Positions 38,896 to 51,331 of a DNA stretch of 64,000 nucleotides are shown one piece after another. Both the position numbers and the translations under genes were made by a program. Below the pieces are notes generated by a model. It made no database searches and was not told the origin of the DNA. It saw nothing but the letters and a program-made list of their open reading frames with translations. Source of the DNA: Wuchereria bancrofti (lineage: Eukaryota; Nematoda; Chromadorea; Rhabditida; Onchocercidae); the NCBI GenBank assembly GCA_005281725.1, contig SSBO01000012.1, positions 21,778,779 to 21,842,778 of the forward strand, in the 5' to 3' direction. Position 1 is the stretch's first letter. Every line of letters begins with the position of its first letter.

Positions 38896-39489
38896 ACAAC
38901 GATTACCTTGACAAAGGATAAATCATACAACAAAGATACGATGTAAATATAATACGGGAAGTACTTCAACAATGGTGACAGTGATAATTACAATTTTGAC
39001 AAGTCTTTTTTTTTCCATTCTTTTTTTTTCTGTACCCTATCTGGTTGTGACAGGATTATGCTGTATGAGATTTATTTGTAGCTATCAAATTAATTTGTCA
39101 ATTTATAAGTTAGAACTTTTTTCCTTCCCCTTTTCATTCCTTCTTTCTTTCCTTCCTTTCTTTTCTTTATATTTTTTATTTCTTTTTTCGTGTGATCGAA
39201 AATGAAATTACTACAACATTTTTTAAAGTATATAGAATAAAATTATGGAGAAAAAAAAAAAAGATATGAAGCATAATTCTTCATAACATTTTCTATTTTT
39301 TTTTTTCTTTCGCTTTTTCTTAAATTAATCAATACAAATTAGTGATGATTGATCTGGTTTATTAAATAATGATATTTTTAACATCAACTATTCACTAGCC
39401 TTCGTATTACATACAGGTTATTCCATACAACTATTGCAAAAATAGGCTAATATTATTTATTTCACATAATATTAATATAATCAAAAATA

Positions 39490-39672
39490 ATGATAACAAT
39501 AATAATAATGATGGTAACAACAACAACAACAATAACAGTAACAACAACAACAATGACAGTAACAACAACAAAACAGCAATACAACAACAACACAGCGACA
39601 ACAACAACAACAACAATTGCAGCGACAATAAGAACAGCACCAACAAGACAAAGCAACAATAGCAACGACAAC
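39490..39672. repeat. (CAA)n / AACAAC trinucleotide microsatellite
   Basis: About 180 bp of CAA/ACA triplets with scattered CAG, GTA and CGA interruptions. Confidence 0.9.
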
Positions 39673-39899
39673 AAAAATTGAAATTTCTAATACCAAAAAT
39701 AGCATTAATAATGAGAATCACTAATATGAGTAATACTACTACTATTTAAATTAATATTACTATTAGTAGAGTGTTCTTGCTATCTTTTTTGAATAGTAAA
39801 CATTTGTGATAGCTTAAAAAAAATGACAATGAGAAAATTTTTATGAAAAGTAATAATAGTTAATAGTTGAAATGAAGGTGGAATAAATAAGAAGCATTT

Positions 39900-40405
39900 T
39901 GAAGTTATCAGCAATGTATTCGAACTACACCGATAACTAGTTGCGTTTGTTGCTTCCAGGAGCAAAATGTCTGATGAATGATGAAAGGCTTTATAGTCAC
40001 TTGGTTTAAGTCAGTCTGCCAGCTAGCCAAGTAGGGACAAACAGATAAGCGACAGAAGAATGGAAGAGAACAGGGCAGATGAGGAAATGGGACAAGCTTA
40101 GCCAAAGGATATAAATATATTTGTACCAAAGATCGATACAGGCACTCAAGGCTTGTGGTACCTCTTGCCTGTCAACCACAGGGTCTCTAAAACATCATGG
40201 AAACGTATTGAATCACAGGACACAAGAAAAGGGAAAGGTAAGGAGGGGTGGGAGAAAAGAGGAAAGGGACAAGGAGCAAACGACTCACAACACAAAATTT
40301 GATTGGACTTCGAGAAAAGACGACAATCATCGAGACCAAAACTGACTAACCCAGCCGTTGCTATTGCTACTACCATACAGCCTTACAACAGCTATAATAT
40401 ACTGA
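39900..40405. other. GC-richer low-copy island, nature unknown
   Basis: About 500 bp of complex sequence clearly richer in G+C than its surroundings, flanked on both sides by trinucleotide arrays. Short open frames exist on both strands (for example a 74-codon + frame at 40121), but none has recognisable similarity, and no splice signal frames them. It could be a dispersed-element fragment, a non-coding exon or a regulatory element. Confidence 0.4.
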
Positions 40406-40443
40406 GTTGAACCATCACAACTGCCATTATCATAGTCGCCATA

Positions 40444-40940
40444 ACTATCCTCACCATCATCAACGTCATCCCTCATCATCACCATCATCATCGTCACTAT
40501 CCTCATCATCACCATCATCACTATCTTCACCATTACCGTCATCATTATCATCATCACCGTCATCCCTCATCATCATCATCATCATCGTCACTATCCTCAT
40601 CATCACCATCATCATCGTCATTATCACTATCCTCACCATTACCGTCATCATCATCATCATCACCGTCATCCCTCATCATCACCATCATCATCGTCACTAT
40701 CCTCATCATCACCATCATCGTCACCATCACTATCCTCACCATTACCGTCATCATCATCATCATCACCGTTATCACTCATCATCCCTCACCACCATCATCA
40801 TTATCATCATCACCGTCGTCATCATCACGTCATCACTCATCATCATCACTATCCTCACCATCATTATCATCACCATTATCATTCTCATCATCATCACTAT
40901 CATCATAATTAGCATCATACCATCATCATCCATCTTCATT
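40444..40940. repeat. CAT/CAC trinucleotide array with ~90-110-bp higher-order structure
   Basis: Nearly 500 bp of CATCAT, CACCAT, CGTCAT and TATCCTCAC blocks. The landmark CGTCATCCCTCATCATC recurs near 40467, 40558 and 40665, so blocks have been duplicated as larger units. All spacings are close to multiples of three, which keeps long poly-His/Ser frames open without implying a gene. Confidence 0.95.
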
Positions 40941-42169
40941 ACCAATTTGCCTGCCACTTTTAATCTTCACGTTTTATCTTAAAAATAACTGGCTAAAGTA
41001 AATCCTAAGGCAAAATGTACAAACTTTCCATAATCCAATTGTACTCTAAAATATTCGAGAAATTCGAGTGAATATAACAGAATAATAATACTAATAATGA
41101 AAAAAGTAAAGATTATAAATAATAATGATAATAATAATAATATAATAATAATTATTATAAAAACAAATACCTATGATTTTAAAAATATCGAATATTCATA
41201 CATGTCACAGAAAGTTAAAGTGTTAGGAAAATTTTTATTAAGGATATCTCAAATTTATAGAAAGACAGTATAATTTTTTTAACAAGGATATATACAAAAT
41301 TTTTTTTGTTCGAAAAAAAAAAGTCTTTTTAAGCAGATGAAATATTTCATGCTTTTTTCACCATCTTTGATTTGAAAGGGCAGGAAATTTCAAATGTTTC
41401 CTTAGCGATCTCTTGAAATACTCTATTTTTTTCAGCTTTTCAAAATGCTAATGATAGCAGGAAGTTTGAAAATCTCGGACAAAGATTACCAATATTATTA
41501 ACACTTGTAAATATTCATCAAGAAAATTCTGATAGTATGCTTAATTTGAATTTTTTTCTTTTTTGAAAATCTCGTAATTAGACTTAGTGTTTGGTTTTTT
41601 AAATTGTCCTTTCTTTCTTTTTTGTAAATTATCATTTATTACTTATCAGAACTATTCGGAATTATCCTGAATAATGCAGCGACACACGCCAGATACCACT
41701 GCCATAAACGCCAGATACCACCCACCTTATTGGAATCTCTCCAGATAACATTCCGTTTTAATCCAACAAATGGTTAGGAGGATATCGATATTGTCAACTA
41801 CGATTTGACAATAACCATTTATTTATTTATTTTTTTTAGTCAAGAATAGATTATTTATTTAAAAAAGGACTAAGTGGATATGACAGAAGGAATGTTGAAA
41901 CATTTCGTTGCAGTATATATCATCTGTTGATCTGTAAAATAAACCACATGTCGGATAACAAAAAAAAAAAAAAAAAACCAAACCAAATAACAAAAATGTT
42001 CGGTTTATTAATCATTAAAGACTTATAACCTTTTTTAGCCAATCATTGTAATACACATTTACTTGGCTACAATATTGATGGTATAATTGTTTTTGATATA
42101 CTGTACAGGCCTTAAAAATCGTAAAGTAAGCTAAAAGAAGGAAGAAGCGAAATAAGAGAGAGGATCAAT

Positions 42170-42420
42170 AAATATAGAAGAGGATGCCTAAGCTATGGTG
42201 TTGCTTATGGTCTCACCAGGCCTAACGCATACTTGTGAAAAGCATTGTGAGGCCTAGGGTAATTGCGCGCCCCCATGTGTGTGTCTGTGTGAATTGTAGG
42301 CATAACAATATCCAGTAGTATGTATGGTTGGTTATATGTTAAAGGGGTGGGCAACGAATAGTTTGTTGTTAGGTTTAACGGAAAGGCATGGCCAGATGAA
42401 GCATATTTATACAGACAGAT
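42170..42420. other. GC-richer complex-sequence island next to a CA microsatellite
   Basis: Includes TGGTCTCACCAGGCCTAACG and GAGGCCTAGGGTAATTGCGC followed by CCCCC. Complex, non-repetitive sequence ending in a (CA)n tract is reminiscent of short interspersed element remnants, but I see no clear A/B boxes or target duplications. Confidence 0.3.
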
Positions 42421-43203
42421 GAGTGCACATACATCACATACACACACACATATACACGTATACATGCACACACACACACATACATACATGTACACAAAAA
42501 TAATAGTTGAAAATGTAATTCCTGTGATTTTCTTCCTTTCTTTCCTAATTTTATTTTATTTTTTTCCTCGTTTTTTTTTTTTTTTTTGTTTTTCGAATCT
42601 CATTTCTAATTCTCAGATAACACTAGCAATAAATCAATAGCAACAACAACAACAATGCCTACAATAATAGTAATAATAAGCACTTATCAATTTAAATTTT
42701 AAATGCCATGGTTGTATTTTTGCATGATTTTCTCTACTTTATCATTATTATCAGTAACAATAACCTTTTGTGATCTTATCATATTATATCATCCGTTTAT
42801 ATATTTACTTGTCTTCTTTCTAAATCGTTGTGTGATATTTTTTTTTTGCCTCTATTACATTTACGAAGCAAAAGTTCAATGATTATAAATGCTTTCAGCC
42901 TGAAGTATCTTACTATCTTTATTCTACTACTTACTATTTACTATTTACTACTTACTACTATCGCATACTTTCCGCATGATTTCTTTCTTTCCTATCCTTC
43001 TCTTTTTTTCTCTTCCTCTTCCGTCTTCTTCTTCTCTTTCATCTCTTTCTTCTTCTACTCTTCATAACATACTATTTATTCCATGAAATTACTATACTGA
43101 TTTTGCAAAAATTAAAGCACCTCTATAAGTTTGTTGCTTGTATATATATCGAAGCTATTCCAAGCAATGCTATTTGCAAGAATCAATACCATACCGGCGG
43201 GCA

Positions 43204-43257
43204 GCATCTGCTTCTTCTTCAGATGCATTTTTACCCACCCATTTTCTTGATGGGTAT
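43204..43257. other. Two adjacent small hairpins
   Basis: GCATCTG (43204-43210), loop CTTCTTCTT, CAGATGC (43220-43226) is a perfect 7-bp stem. It is followed by ACCCAT...ATGGGT (about 43238-43256). The function is unknown. Confidence 0.6.
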
Positions 43258-44394
43258 ATGACAAGAAGGCTTTAATGGGTATGATGTGAAAGAAGAAGAA
43301 GAAGAAGAAGAAGGAAATCGGAAGTCGTCGTCATTTCTAACATTTTGCAAAATCAACATTCATGTTTGCTCTATTAGCTTGGCTCATTTTAAAAGACTAA
43401 CATACAAGTTATGTGTACATAAAACTTCACAAAACTGATAGGCCTAAACATCATTATATTTAAGCAAAACTAAGCCTAATAACAATACTTTGCCATACTT
43501 TCATATATATATTCCTTAAATATCATTAGCAAAAGAAAGAAAAGAAAAAAAACAAAACAAAACAGGTTAACAAATTGATGTTAATTTTAAGCCAAGAAAT
43601 TTTGCCAATAACATATATGTATTTTTATAAAACTACTTATTAACGTATTGTTCCAATGTTTGTAGTATTTAATTGCAGTTATTGGAAAAGTTAATTGCTT
43701 CTTTTAAATTTTGATTTGACTTAATAAATTAATTACATTTGAAGTTTTCGATTTCTTTAGAAGAGCTATTATACAGTTCTAAGAATTATTTATGAAGTGA
43801 AAATAAATTACAAAAGTTAATAATGCACTATATGACGTATTACCGGAAAGTAAAAGGCTTGCAGACGTAAAAAGTATTACTATTTTAAGTAAATATTACT
43901 ATTTTAATTAAATGATAAATCCTAGTGAAGCAAAAGATAATAAACTGATCCACGGATAAATGATTAAAAATGGTATAATTATCAGTACAATTTGAATTCC
44001 ATATGATAAATCATTATGTTCTTCAGGATAATAGCTAATTTATCCTAATTTACCCAGAAAAATGTATTATATGAAATGGAACCATGTAACGAAATTTATT
44101 TTTTCATCAGTGTTTATTATTTTTTGCTTTTTTTTTTCTTTTTTGCATCAATCAATTCACTTATTATTAATTAATGTGCTCATTTAATTAATGGAAGAAA
44201 GGAAAGAAACCTTTCATGAAATTTCAAATAGCTTTTCAGTTAGAAATTATTTACAATATTTTCAAATGATATCATTCAAAATCGAAAAACTCTTAATTTT
44301 TTTTTTTTTTTTAAAGGAGAAATTAAATACTTCTCCAATATATAGTAAAAGACTAAATGATCAAATTGTGATCACAGTTATTGTCATCGTTATG

Positions 44395-44625
44395 CTACTG
44401 TTATTATTATTATTTATTGTTTGTTATTTACTACTTATTATTTATTATTTACTAATTCATTATTTACCATTATTATCATTGTTATTATTATTAATTAGTA
44501 GTGATAACAATAATAATAATAATTTTTTTTAAAATTATTATTATAATAATATAAATAATAACACAGTAATGAAATAATAATGACAATGATAATGGTGATG
44601 ACGGATGATAGATGATAATGATGGA

Positions 44626-44665
<40 letters not shown>
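44395..44665. repeat. ATT and GAT trinucleotide microsatellites
   Basis: ATT/TTA interrupted units to about 44580, then a (GAT)n run at about 44625-44664. Confidence 0.85.
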
Positions 44666-44666
<1 letters not shown>

Positions 44667-44750
44667 AGACTGTAAATATTATTAGCTGGGATAGTTTTAG
44701 TAGCTGCTATCATCTTAAATATATTGGAGAAGTAGAGGATCACTACTTAC

Positions 44751-44906
44751 CGTCAGCAATAGACAATCATCAAAATTTCGTTCCAATCCTTCTGTTCCCT
44801 CAATTATCATCCTTCTGTCTACAGGCAAGTGAAAAGCTTTTCCCCTTTGCCCTTCTCCTTCTCCTGCTATCAACCTCTTTGCCTCAATCTTCCTCTCAAT
44901 TTTCAA
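44751..44906 (-). CDS. Candidate orphan exon with perfect splice donor
   Basis: On the minus strand an ATG at 44906 opens a frame encoding MKIERKIEAKRLIAGEGEG...FDDCLLLT, which runs to GACG|GTAAGTAG, a perfect nematode donor, at 44751/44750. The stretch is richer in G+C and less repetitive than its neighbours. No family is recognised. It could be a 5' exon of the downstream zinc-finger gene (same strand, ~8 kb away), part of an unannotated gene or a chance frame. Confidence 0.25.
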
Positions 44907-47900
44907 AGGGAGATAAGAAATTTGAAGGGAGAAAAGATGTAAATGAAAATGAAAAGTATAAAATCATTTCACACAATTCTCAATTTTTACTTCTACAGAT
45001 TAAATTCTTTTTTTTTTAACAACTAATCATTGAATTAAGAATGAAATGAAATGAAACAAATTAATTGATCAAATATAATTAGTTAGCAAAGATTAAAAGT
45101 GAAATGATGGAGAAAGAATTTATATGATCCTTTCTTCATTCAATAATATCTTTTAAATTTACTAAACTAAACTAAACTAAACTAAACTACCAAACTGAAC
45201 GAAGCCATTTCGAATTATGTTTAGTTCAAATGCACAACATACACAATCCTCTTGGGATAGTTAAGTTTTGCTTTTAATGTGCGCCTTCTGTTATTTTACA
45301 GTTGTTATATTCTTCCTCCTCATCATCATTCTTTTTATCTCTTATCTTTTATCCTTAACATTTTCATCCTTATCATTCTTTCTCTTTTCCTTTGCTTTCT
45401 TTTTCATTCTCTTCTTTTTTTTTTCTCCTCTTTTGTTATCATTTCGTTTCATTTTATATCATTTTGTTTAAAATACTTTTTAGCTAAGATATTTGAAATT
45501 TTTACTCAAAATTTTTACTAAATATTTGAAAATTTTTTTTTTTTTTACTCACAGCAGCACAAATAGATTATCAATAGTACCTAATGCTTTATAACAGTGA
45601 TAATGATAACAACCATACTTGTGGTTTCGTTCATTTATCAAACCAAATTTACTGATACTATCATTTATCTACATATACAACTAATCATCCCTACTGATCA
45701 ACACCTACATACATACACAAATACATACATACATACATACACACACATACACATACATATATTACAACAGCCAAAATGAAGATAGGAAGTTCAGTTCAAC
45801 CAACACGAAAGCTTATTATAATCACATGCACATCAACACACAGCTGACACACACGGACACATACATACACACACACACAGACACATACACACACATACAC
45901 CATATCACCGTTTCCTGACGAGAAGGCGAGGAAAGTTTATTTCCTTACAGCACAGCAAAAATTATAAACGATCCGTGGAATCGTTCCTGTTTTTTCCTCC
46001 TCCTTCCTTCCTTAACCTCCCTCTCCTCTCCTACTTCTTCTCTCTCTCTCTCTCTCTCTTTCTTCATTCAACCAACCATAATTTTCAATCATAATAATCG
46101 ATCCGTGTGTCTAAGACGTTACTTTAATTGAATTTTCTAAATGATTTGATATATATTACTGCCAGGTTGGATGAAGATATTCATATCATCATTATCACCA
46201 TCACTATTTATCATTATTTATTATTATCATTACTTGTTATTACAATTATTAAAATTAATTAATCTTTTAGTGTTGACGTCTTTTAATTAAATAAGATAAA
46301 ATAAAAGAACGACCAGTAGTAGTTGGAATGTAATTACTTACCAGATAAAAGTGGAAGAAATTATGAAGAATTCAAGTATGTTAAGTGTTAAGTTTAAATT
46401 TTTTATAGGCCAAAATAGTAACAGCTTAATTGGGAAAAAGATTTATGCTAACTTCAATATTGTGGATGAAAAATTTGCATATTTCCAACATGGAAATATT
46501 ATAAAACAAGCAAAAGAAAAAGGAAAAGAAGAAAGAGACAGTTTGAAATTAGCGAAAGTATAAGTTAAAATAAAAAATAATCTAAAATAAATGCAAGTAT
46601 GGAGTTTAAATAAAAACGAATAATAATTTATAATTATACATGATAATTAAGTAGTTTTATGCATCTTTATAGCACAGTTCTTATTTCATCACTAAATTAT
46701 CATTTTCATTTTCATAAAAATAATTTTTATATTCAGTTTTAATATTTTAAATTATTACCGAAGTGTTACCGATTCTTATCAATTTTAAACCTCATAAAAA
46801 GAATTAATTAATTAATCAAATTCATTCATCAAAATGCATAAAGAAGATGTGCTTATTATTGTAATAAAACATTTTAATTAATTTCATTGACTTTTTATTC
46901 ATTTCAGCAAAGTTAAAGATAAAAATGAAGAAAAAGAAAGAAATTAATAAAGTGGAATAACAAAAAGGAAAATGAAAAACAATTGAGCTAAAAAGAATAA
47001 AACTGAAAAAAAAAAGAAGGAAAAAAGAAAGCGATGAATGAGTAAAATAGAGAAAGAATAGTGGTGTATTTATTATTATTATTATGAACAAGAGAAATAA
47101 AAATTGAAATGATTGACGTTTTTTTTTTTTTCTCTTTCTTTTATTACTTCTTTTTAAAATGTTATAATGAATAATCAAAGCTAATTAAAGCAAATAATGT
47201 CAACAATAATAACAATGAAAAAAACAACTGAAAAGCAATAATAATAATAATAACAATTAATAGTAGTAATTAATAATAATAAAGCATTTGAAATAATAAT
47301 AAAAATGTAATGATAAAGATTGAATAATAATGTGTGATATGCTGTTAAGTTGTCCATCAGCATTAAATCGATTCATCCTATTCTCTCATTCTAAAATTAT
47401 ATTTTATCAGTATAGTAGCAATTTGATGAATACTTGTCAGTTTGATATGCATCCTGGATTAAACTATATTCCATTTCCTTTTATCTAATACAGTTGAAAT
47501 GATCCAAGCAACTAAAATTGAAATATTGAAAAGTGTCAGTTGAAATTAGTTAGTATTTCGTAAATTATGCACTTATTATTTCATAATTAATTTATTACAT
47601 AATTAATTATGTATAATGATAGATACAATCAGTTGTATGAATAAAAAAAAAAGAAAACAAAAAGGTAAAATAGAAAAACAGAAAATGAACTGCGAAAAAA
47701 CAATATATTTCACTTTCATTTATTTGCAATATGCGAAATTTTTTTGTGCTACACTATTACATAATGCTGATAAGGTGATAATATGTGATATTATTTTAGT
47801 GAATTGAACATTTTAATCAATTTTAATAGATTTAATGGATTGAAAAAGGAAAAGAAAAAAGATTTATCAGTACACTGAGTGATAAAATATGCGTTGATCA

Positions 47901-49740
47901 ATAATAATTATAATATTGCTGTATGGAAATTAATATGTGATATTATGTAAAAATAATATTTTCTCTTTTTCAAAAAGAAAAAAAAAGAAATAGTTAGAAA
48001 ATTTATAAACAAAATGCGCATACATCAAAAGTAAATAATATCTGGAAATTTTAATTTACATTAGCAAATGTTAGTAAAATATTTTTCCTTCAAATCAGCC
48101 AAAAAAAGAAAAGAAAAGAAAGCAAATGGAAAAAATTAAGATTATTCATTTTAAATTTGTTAATTTAAAATTTCAAAATTAATTCATAATAATTTTCCTT
48201 TCTTTTCTTTTTCCATTCATTCTTTTTGCACAAAATTATTAAATTGATCAAATGAAAATGCATGCAATAATTAATTACTACTAATATTGATTGTTTCCTT
48301 TTTGCATTTAATGACAACCAGATGGTTCAGTTTGTACTGATCGAAATAAATTATCGGTTTAGATATTTATGCATGTCAAACCGGAATGATAATATATTAT
48401 GCATGTTACAGTACGGAAAAAAAAAAAAAAAACCATTTTATGATATACCGTTATTGCATGAACAATAAATTATAATTTCATTAAATTCTTAAATGAAATA
48501 AATGTATCAAAAAGAAAAAAAAAAAGCAGCAAGTTAAATTTTGCAAATATTTTTAAATTTCAAGCAAAAAAGAGCTTAAAATTAAGCATATTTTAAAATC
48601 CAAATTTAGTTATTGAAATTATTTTAGAAAGTATTATTTTGATATAATTGGAATCATTATTTCTGCATTGCTTAATTAAAAACAGAAAAAAAAAGAAGTA
48701 GAAATGTTCGTTAGGATATTTTTATTTTATCAGAATTAAGGCAAAAAATTATAGAAAGAACAATTGATTTGTTAGTTCATTTTTAGTTGCATTATTTTTG
48801 TTAAAATTGCAAATAAAATTTTAAAAAATATTTTAAAAATAAATTGTTTGATATTATATTTAAATGTTTTTTACATTCATTACAGTTTATCTCGTATGCC
48901 ATACTTTACGTAGTGATAAATTGTTTGATCAGAAGTGAATGTTTTTTGATTAATCCAAGAATTGTTTAATTTTTCATTAATTGTTATTAATTTTAATCGA
49001 TCATTCATATCACATATGTAAACGTAAAATACGTACGTAAACGTTAAAATAAGTGAGCATACTGATCACTTGTATTATTATAGTAGTTGCTAATAGATCA
49101 TTGACTTTTTAAGAAAAGTGAAAAAATTTTCCGTTAAGTTTATTTAAATTTTATTTTAAAAATTGCTGCAAATAATAATTCAAAAATAATTCAAATAAAA
49201 TCAAGAATGGAAAAAAGAAAATTGGAATAAAATTTTCGATAATACATAATTACATTTGTAAAGCATTTCTTTTCTTCATAAATTGAATCTGATTAGGAGT
49301 TTTGATTCAAAAGGAAAAAAAAAAAGGAAAAACTGAAGAAATATTTTTTAGCAAATTATGTAATTTGTTCATTTCTAATTTTCTTTCTTCGTTATCTTGC
49401 AAATTATTCAAAGTTAGCAAATAAATGATCTTTAATCTGATAAATGATAAAAAAAAAAACTCTTTTTTTTTTTTTTTAGTAATATAAGTTATTAGAATTA
49501 GGATTGAATGTAATGATAATAATATTAAGATAAAATATATAATTATCATCAGGTAAGTTCACTCATAAAGAATCCAAATAAAGGTAAGCAATGGGGGTGG
49601 AGCAGGTGAAGAGATGACGAGGATGAAAAAGATGTTGTGCATCACAGGTAGAGCAAAAGTTTTTGTAAAAAAAAACAGTGGGTGGGAAATTTTTGGATGC
49701 AATAACACAAACACTTAAATATTTCAATCCTTACAAGTTT
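44907..49740. other. Gene-poor AT-rich region with microsatellites
   Basis: No gene supported. Contains a pentanucleotide run (AAACT)n at 45160-45189, CATA/CA tracts at 45705-45902, a TC run at 46039-46062 and several A/T runs. A minus-strand GTAAGTAA donor-like site lies at 46339-46347 without an obvious exon before it. Confidence 0.55.
45705..45902. repeat. CATA/CA microsatellites, two blocks
   Basis: CATACATACATACATACACACACATAC-type sequence at about 45709-45766 and CACACACACAGACACATAC-type at about 45835-45902, separated by unique sequence. Confidence 0.85.
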
Positions 49741-49752
49741 TACATATCAATA

Positions 49753-49789
49753 ATACATATACATGCATGCATGCGCATGCGCGCATGTG
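49753..49789. other. 37-bp alternating purine-pyrimidine tract (Z-DNA candidate)
   Basis: From ATACATATACATGCATGCAT through GCGCATGCGCGCATGTG every step alternates purine and pyrimidine. The GCGC steps are rare in this AT-rich DNA. Confidence 0.8.
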
Positions 49790-51017
49790 ACGATGAAAAT
49801 GTACGTAACATTTTAAAAAAAAAAAAAAAAAAAAATTGTAAACAGAATGGAAAAGGAAATATCAAAATATTTATTGCATTATCTATCTATCATTGGAGTA
49901 GAAAATGAGATGATTTGATTGTGTTGTATGTATATATTTATGCATGATGAGACAATAAACAAGCTTGATGAGATGAAAATTAAAAATGTGAATGCAAAAA
50001 TATTGATTATTGATATTATTTCGTTTCGTATTTATTATTATTGTGTATTTTTAATTTAATTACCTTTACAATAGTGTTATAAATTATGGAAAGTTTATAA
50101 ATAAAAGATTATAAATAATTTGAGCGAATTAATATGCAAATAATTTTAATTATTATAATTCAATTATTTGTTTTAATTATTATGGCGCTTAATTTGGAAA
50201 GAAAATATGCACGAGATAATGATTGATAATAGAGGAAAATGTTGTTATTTTAAATAATTTCAATATTTTTTTTTTTGTTTTTGTTTTAGCAATTTCTTCT
50301 TTTTCATTGTTATTTTATTGTTATTTCAAAAAATTTTTTAAATGTATAACAATTTTAAGTGAAAGTTCAAAAATAACATTTAGTTGGAATTTTTTTGGAG
50401 TTTTTTTTTCTTTTAATGGGTACTAAAATATTCGCACACCTGAACAAAACAAAAAATAAATAATATTTAGGTCAATAGTCTAATTTTAGAACTTTCAATT
50501 ATGCACAATTCGAATTGATTAAAAATGAAAAACTTTTATCAATTTATATTTTAAAAATTTTTTGACCTTATTTGTAATTCAAGAAGACGAAGATAATAAA
50601 AATGAAAAAAAAAATGGAAATGAGAAAGAGAGAGGAAGAGAAAAAAACACCAACAAAAATCTGTCAAAATCTTTCTACAAACTATAATCATTAAAATCCT
50701 AACAGAGAAAAGAAAATTTGTTATTCAATAGAAAAAAAAAAACAACTATTTAAAAAATGAAAATGAAAAACTTTTGTTTACTTTTTTTTTTAAATACTAC
50801 TTAAGCCTTTTATTTTTTCTTAATACTATAAAAAAAAAATTTTTGATTTAATTTAAATCATTTCTAATATTATTTGGGATTAAAATTTTCCTTTTTTTTT
50901 TTAAAAAAAAAAGTATTTCATCTTTATTTCAAAAAAAAAAAATAAAATGAATAAATTAATAGTAACCATTTATTTTTGAAATAATGTAAATTTTAATATA
51001 GAATATTGATGTAAATT

Positions 51018-51331
51018 ATGTTGTATGTGTATGTATGTGTCTGTCTGTGTGTGTGTATGTGTGTGTGTATGTGTCTGTGTAAAAGATGAAAGAATAAAAT
51101 TGATGTAGTAAAGAAGGAAAGGAAAAGGGATGGTATTATTATTCTTAATGAAGGAAGAAAAACGGTACCAGGAACAGACTTACTTTGCAAAACGGAACAG
51201 AAGCACATATTCATTGAGGCTTGTCTCTTTCAATCCATTTTGGCCACAATTTATCGCTAGTCTGTCTCTTTTGTTGGGCCGCACATACACCCACCCACAC
51301 ACATACATACACACACATACATACATACATG
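51018..51331. repeat. Opposed GT and AC tracts around a unique 200-bp core
   Basis: A TGTGTATGTATGTGTCTGTC-type tract (51018-51079) and an ACATACACCCACCCACACAC-type tract (51284-51331) are inverted relative to each other and enclose about 200 bp of more complex, slightly GC-richer sequence, so a stem of imperfect GT/AC pairing is possible. Confidence 0.6.

Larger units (their letters stand above)
37924..39899. other. Intergenic, microsatellite-rich, no gene seen
   Basis: Holds ATT/ATC triplet runs (38696-38895), C/T and A/T homopolymers and a CAA-type run (39490-39672). The encoded poly-Asn, poly-Thr, poly-Leu or poly-Val frames are products of the triplets. Confidence 0.65.
40941..44750. 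other. Intergenic, no convincing gene
   Basis: AT-rich sequence with a GC-richer island at 42170-42420, a CA dinucleotide tract (42425-42495), hairpins near 43204-43257, a GAA run (43291-43314) and ATT/GAT runs (44395-44665). Short ORFs are low complexity. Confidence 0.55.

Noticed and set aside
40121..40345. 74-codon plus frame in the GC-richer island
   Set aside because: No family match and an overlapping minus frame of similar length; weak evidence for either.
40407..40982. 191-codon His/Ser/Ile frame
   Set aside because: Produced entirely by the CAT/CAC microsatellite; the opposite strand is equally open.
46351..46563. 70-codon plus frame starting MEEIMKNSS
   Set aside because: No recognisable similarity or splice signals; composition fits random AT-rich sequence, so not called a gene.
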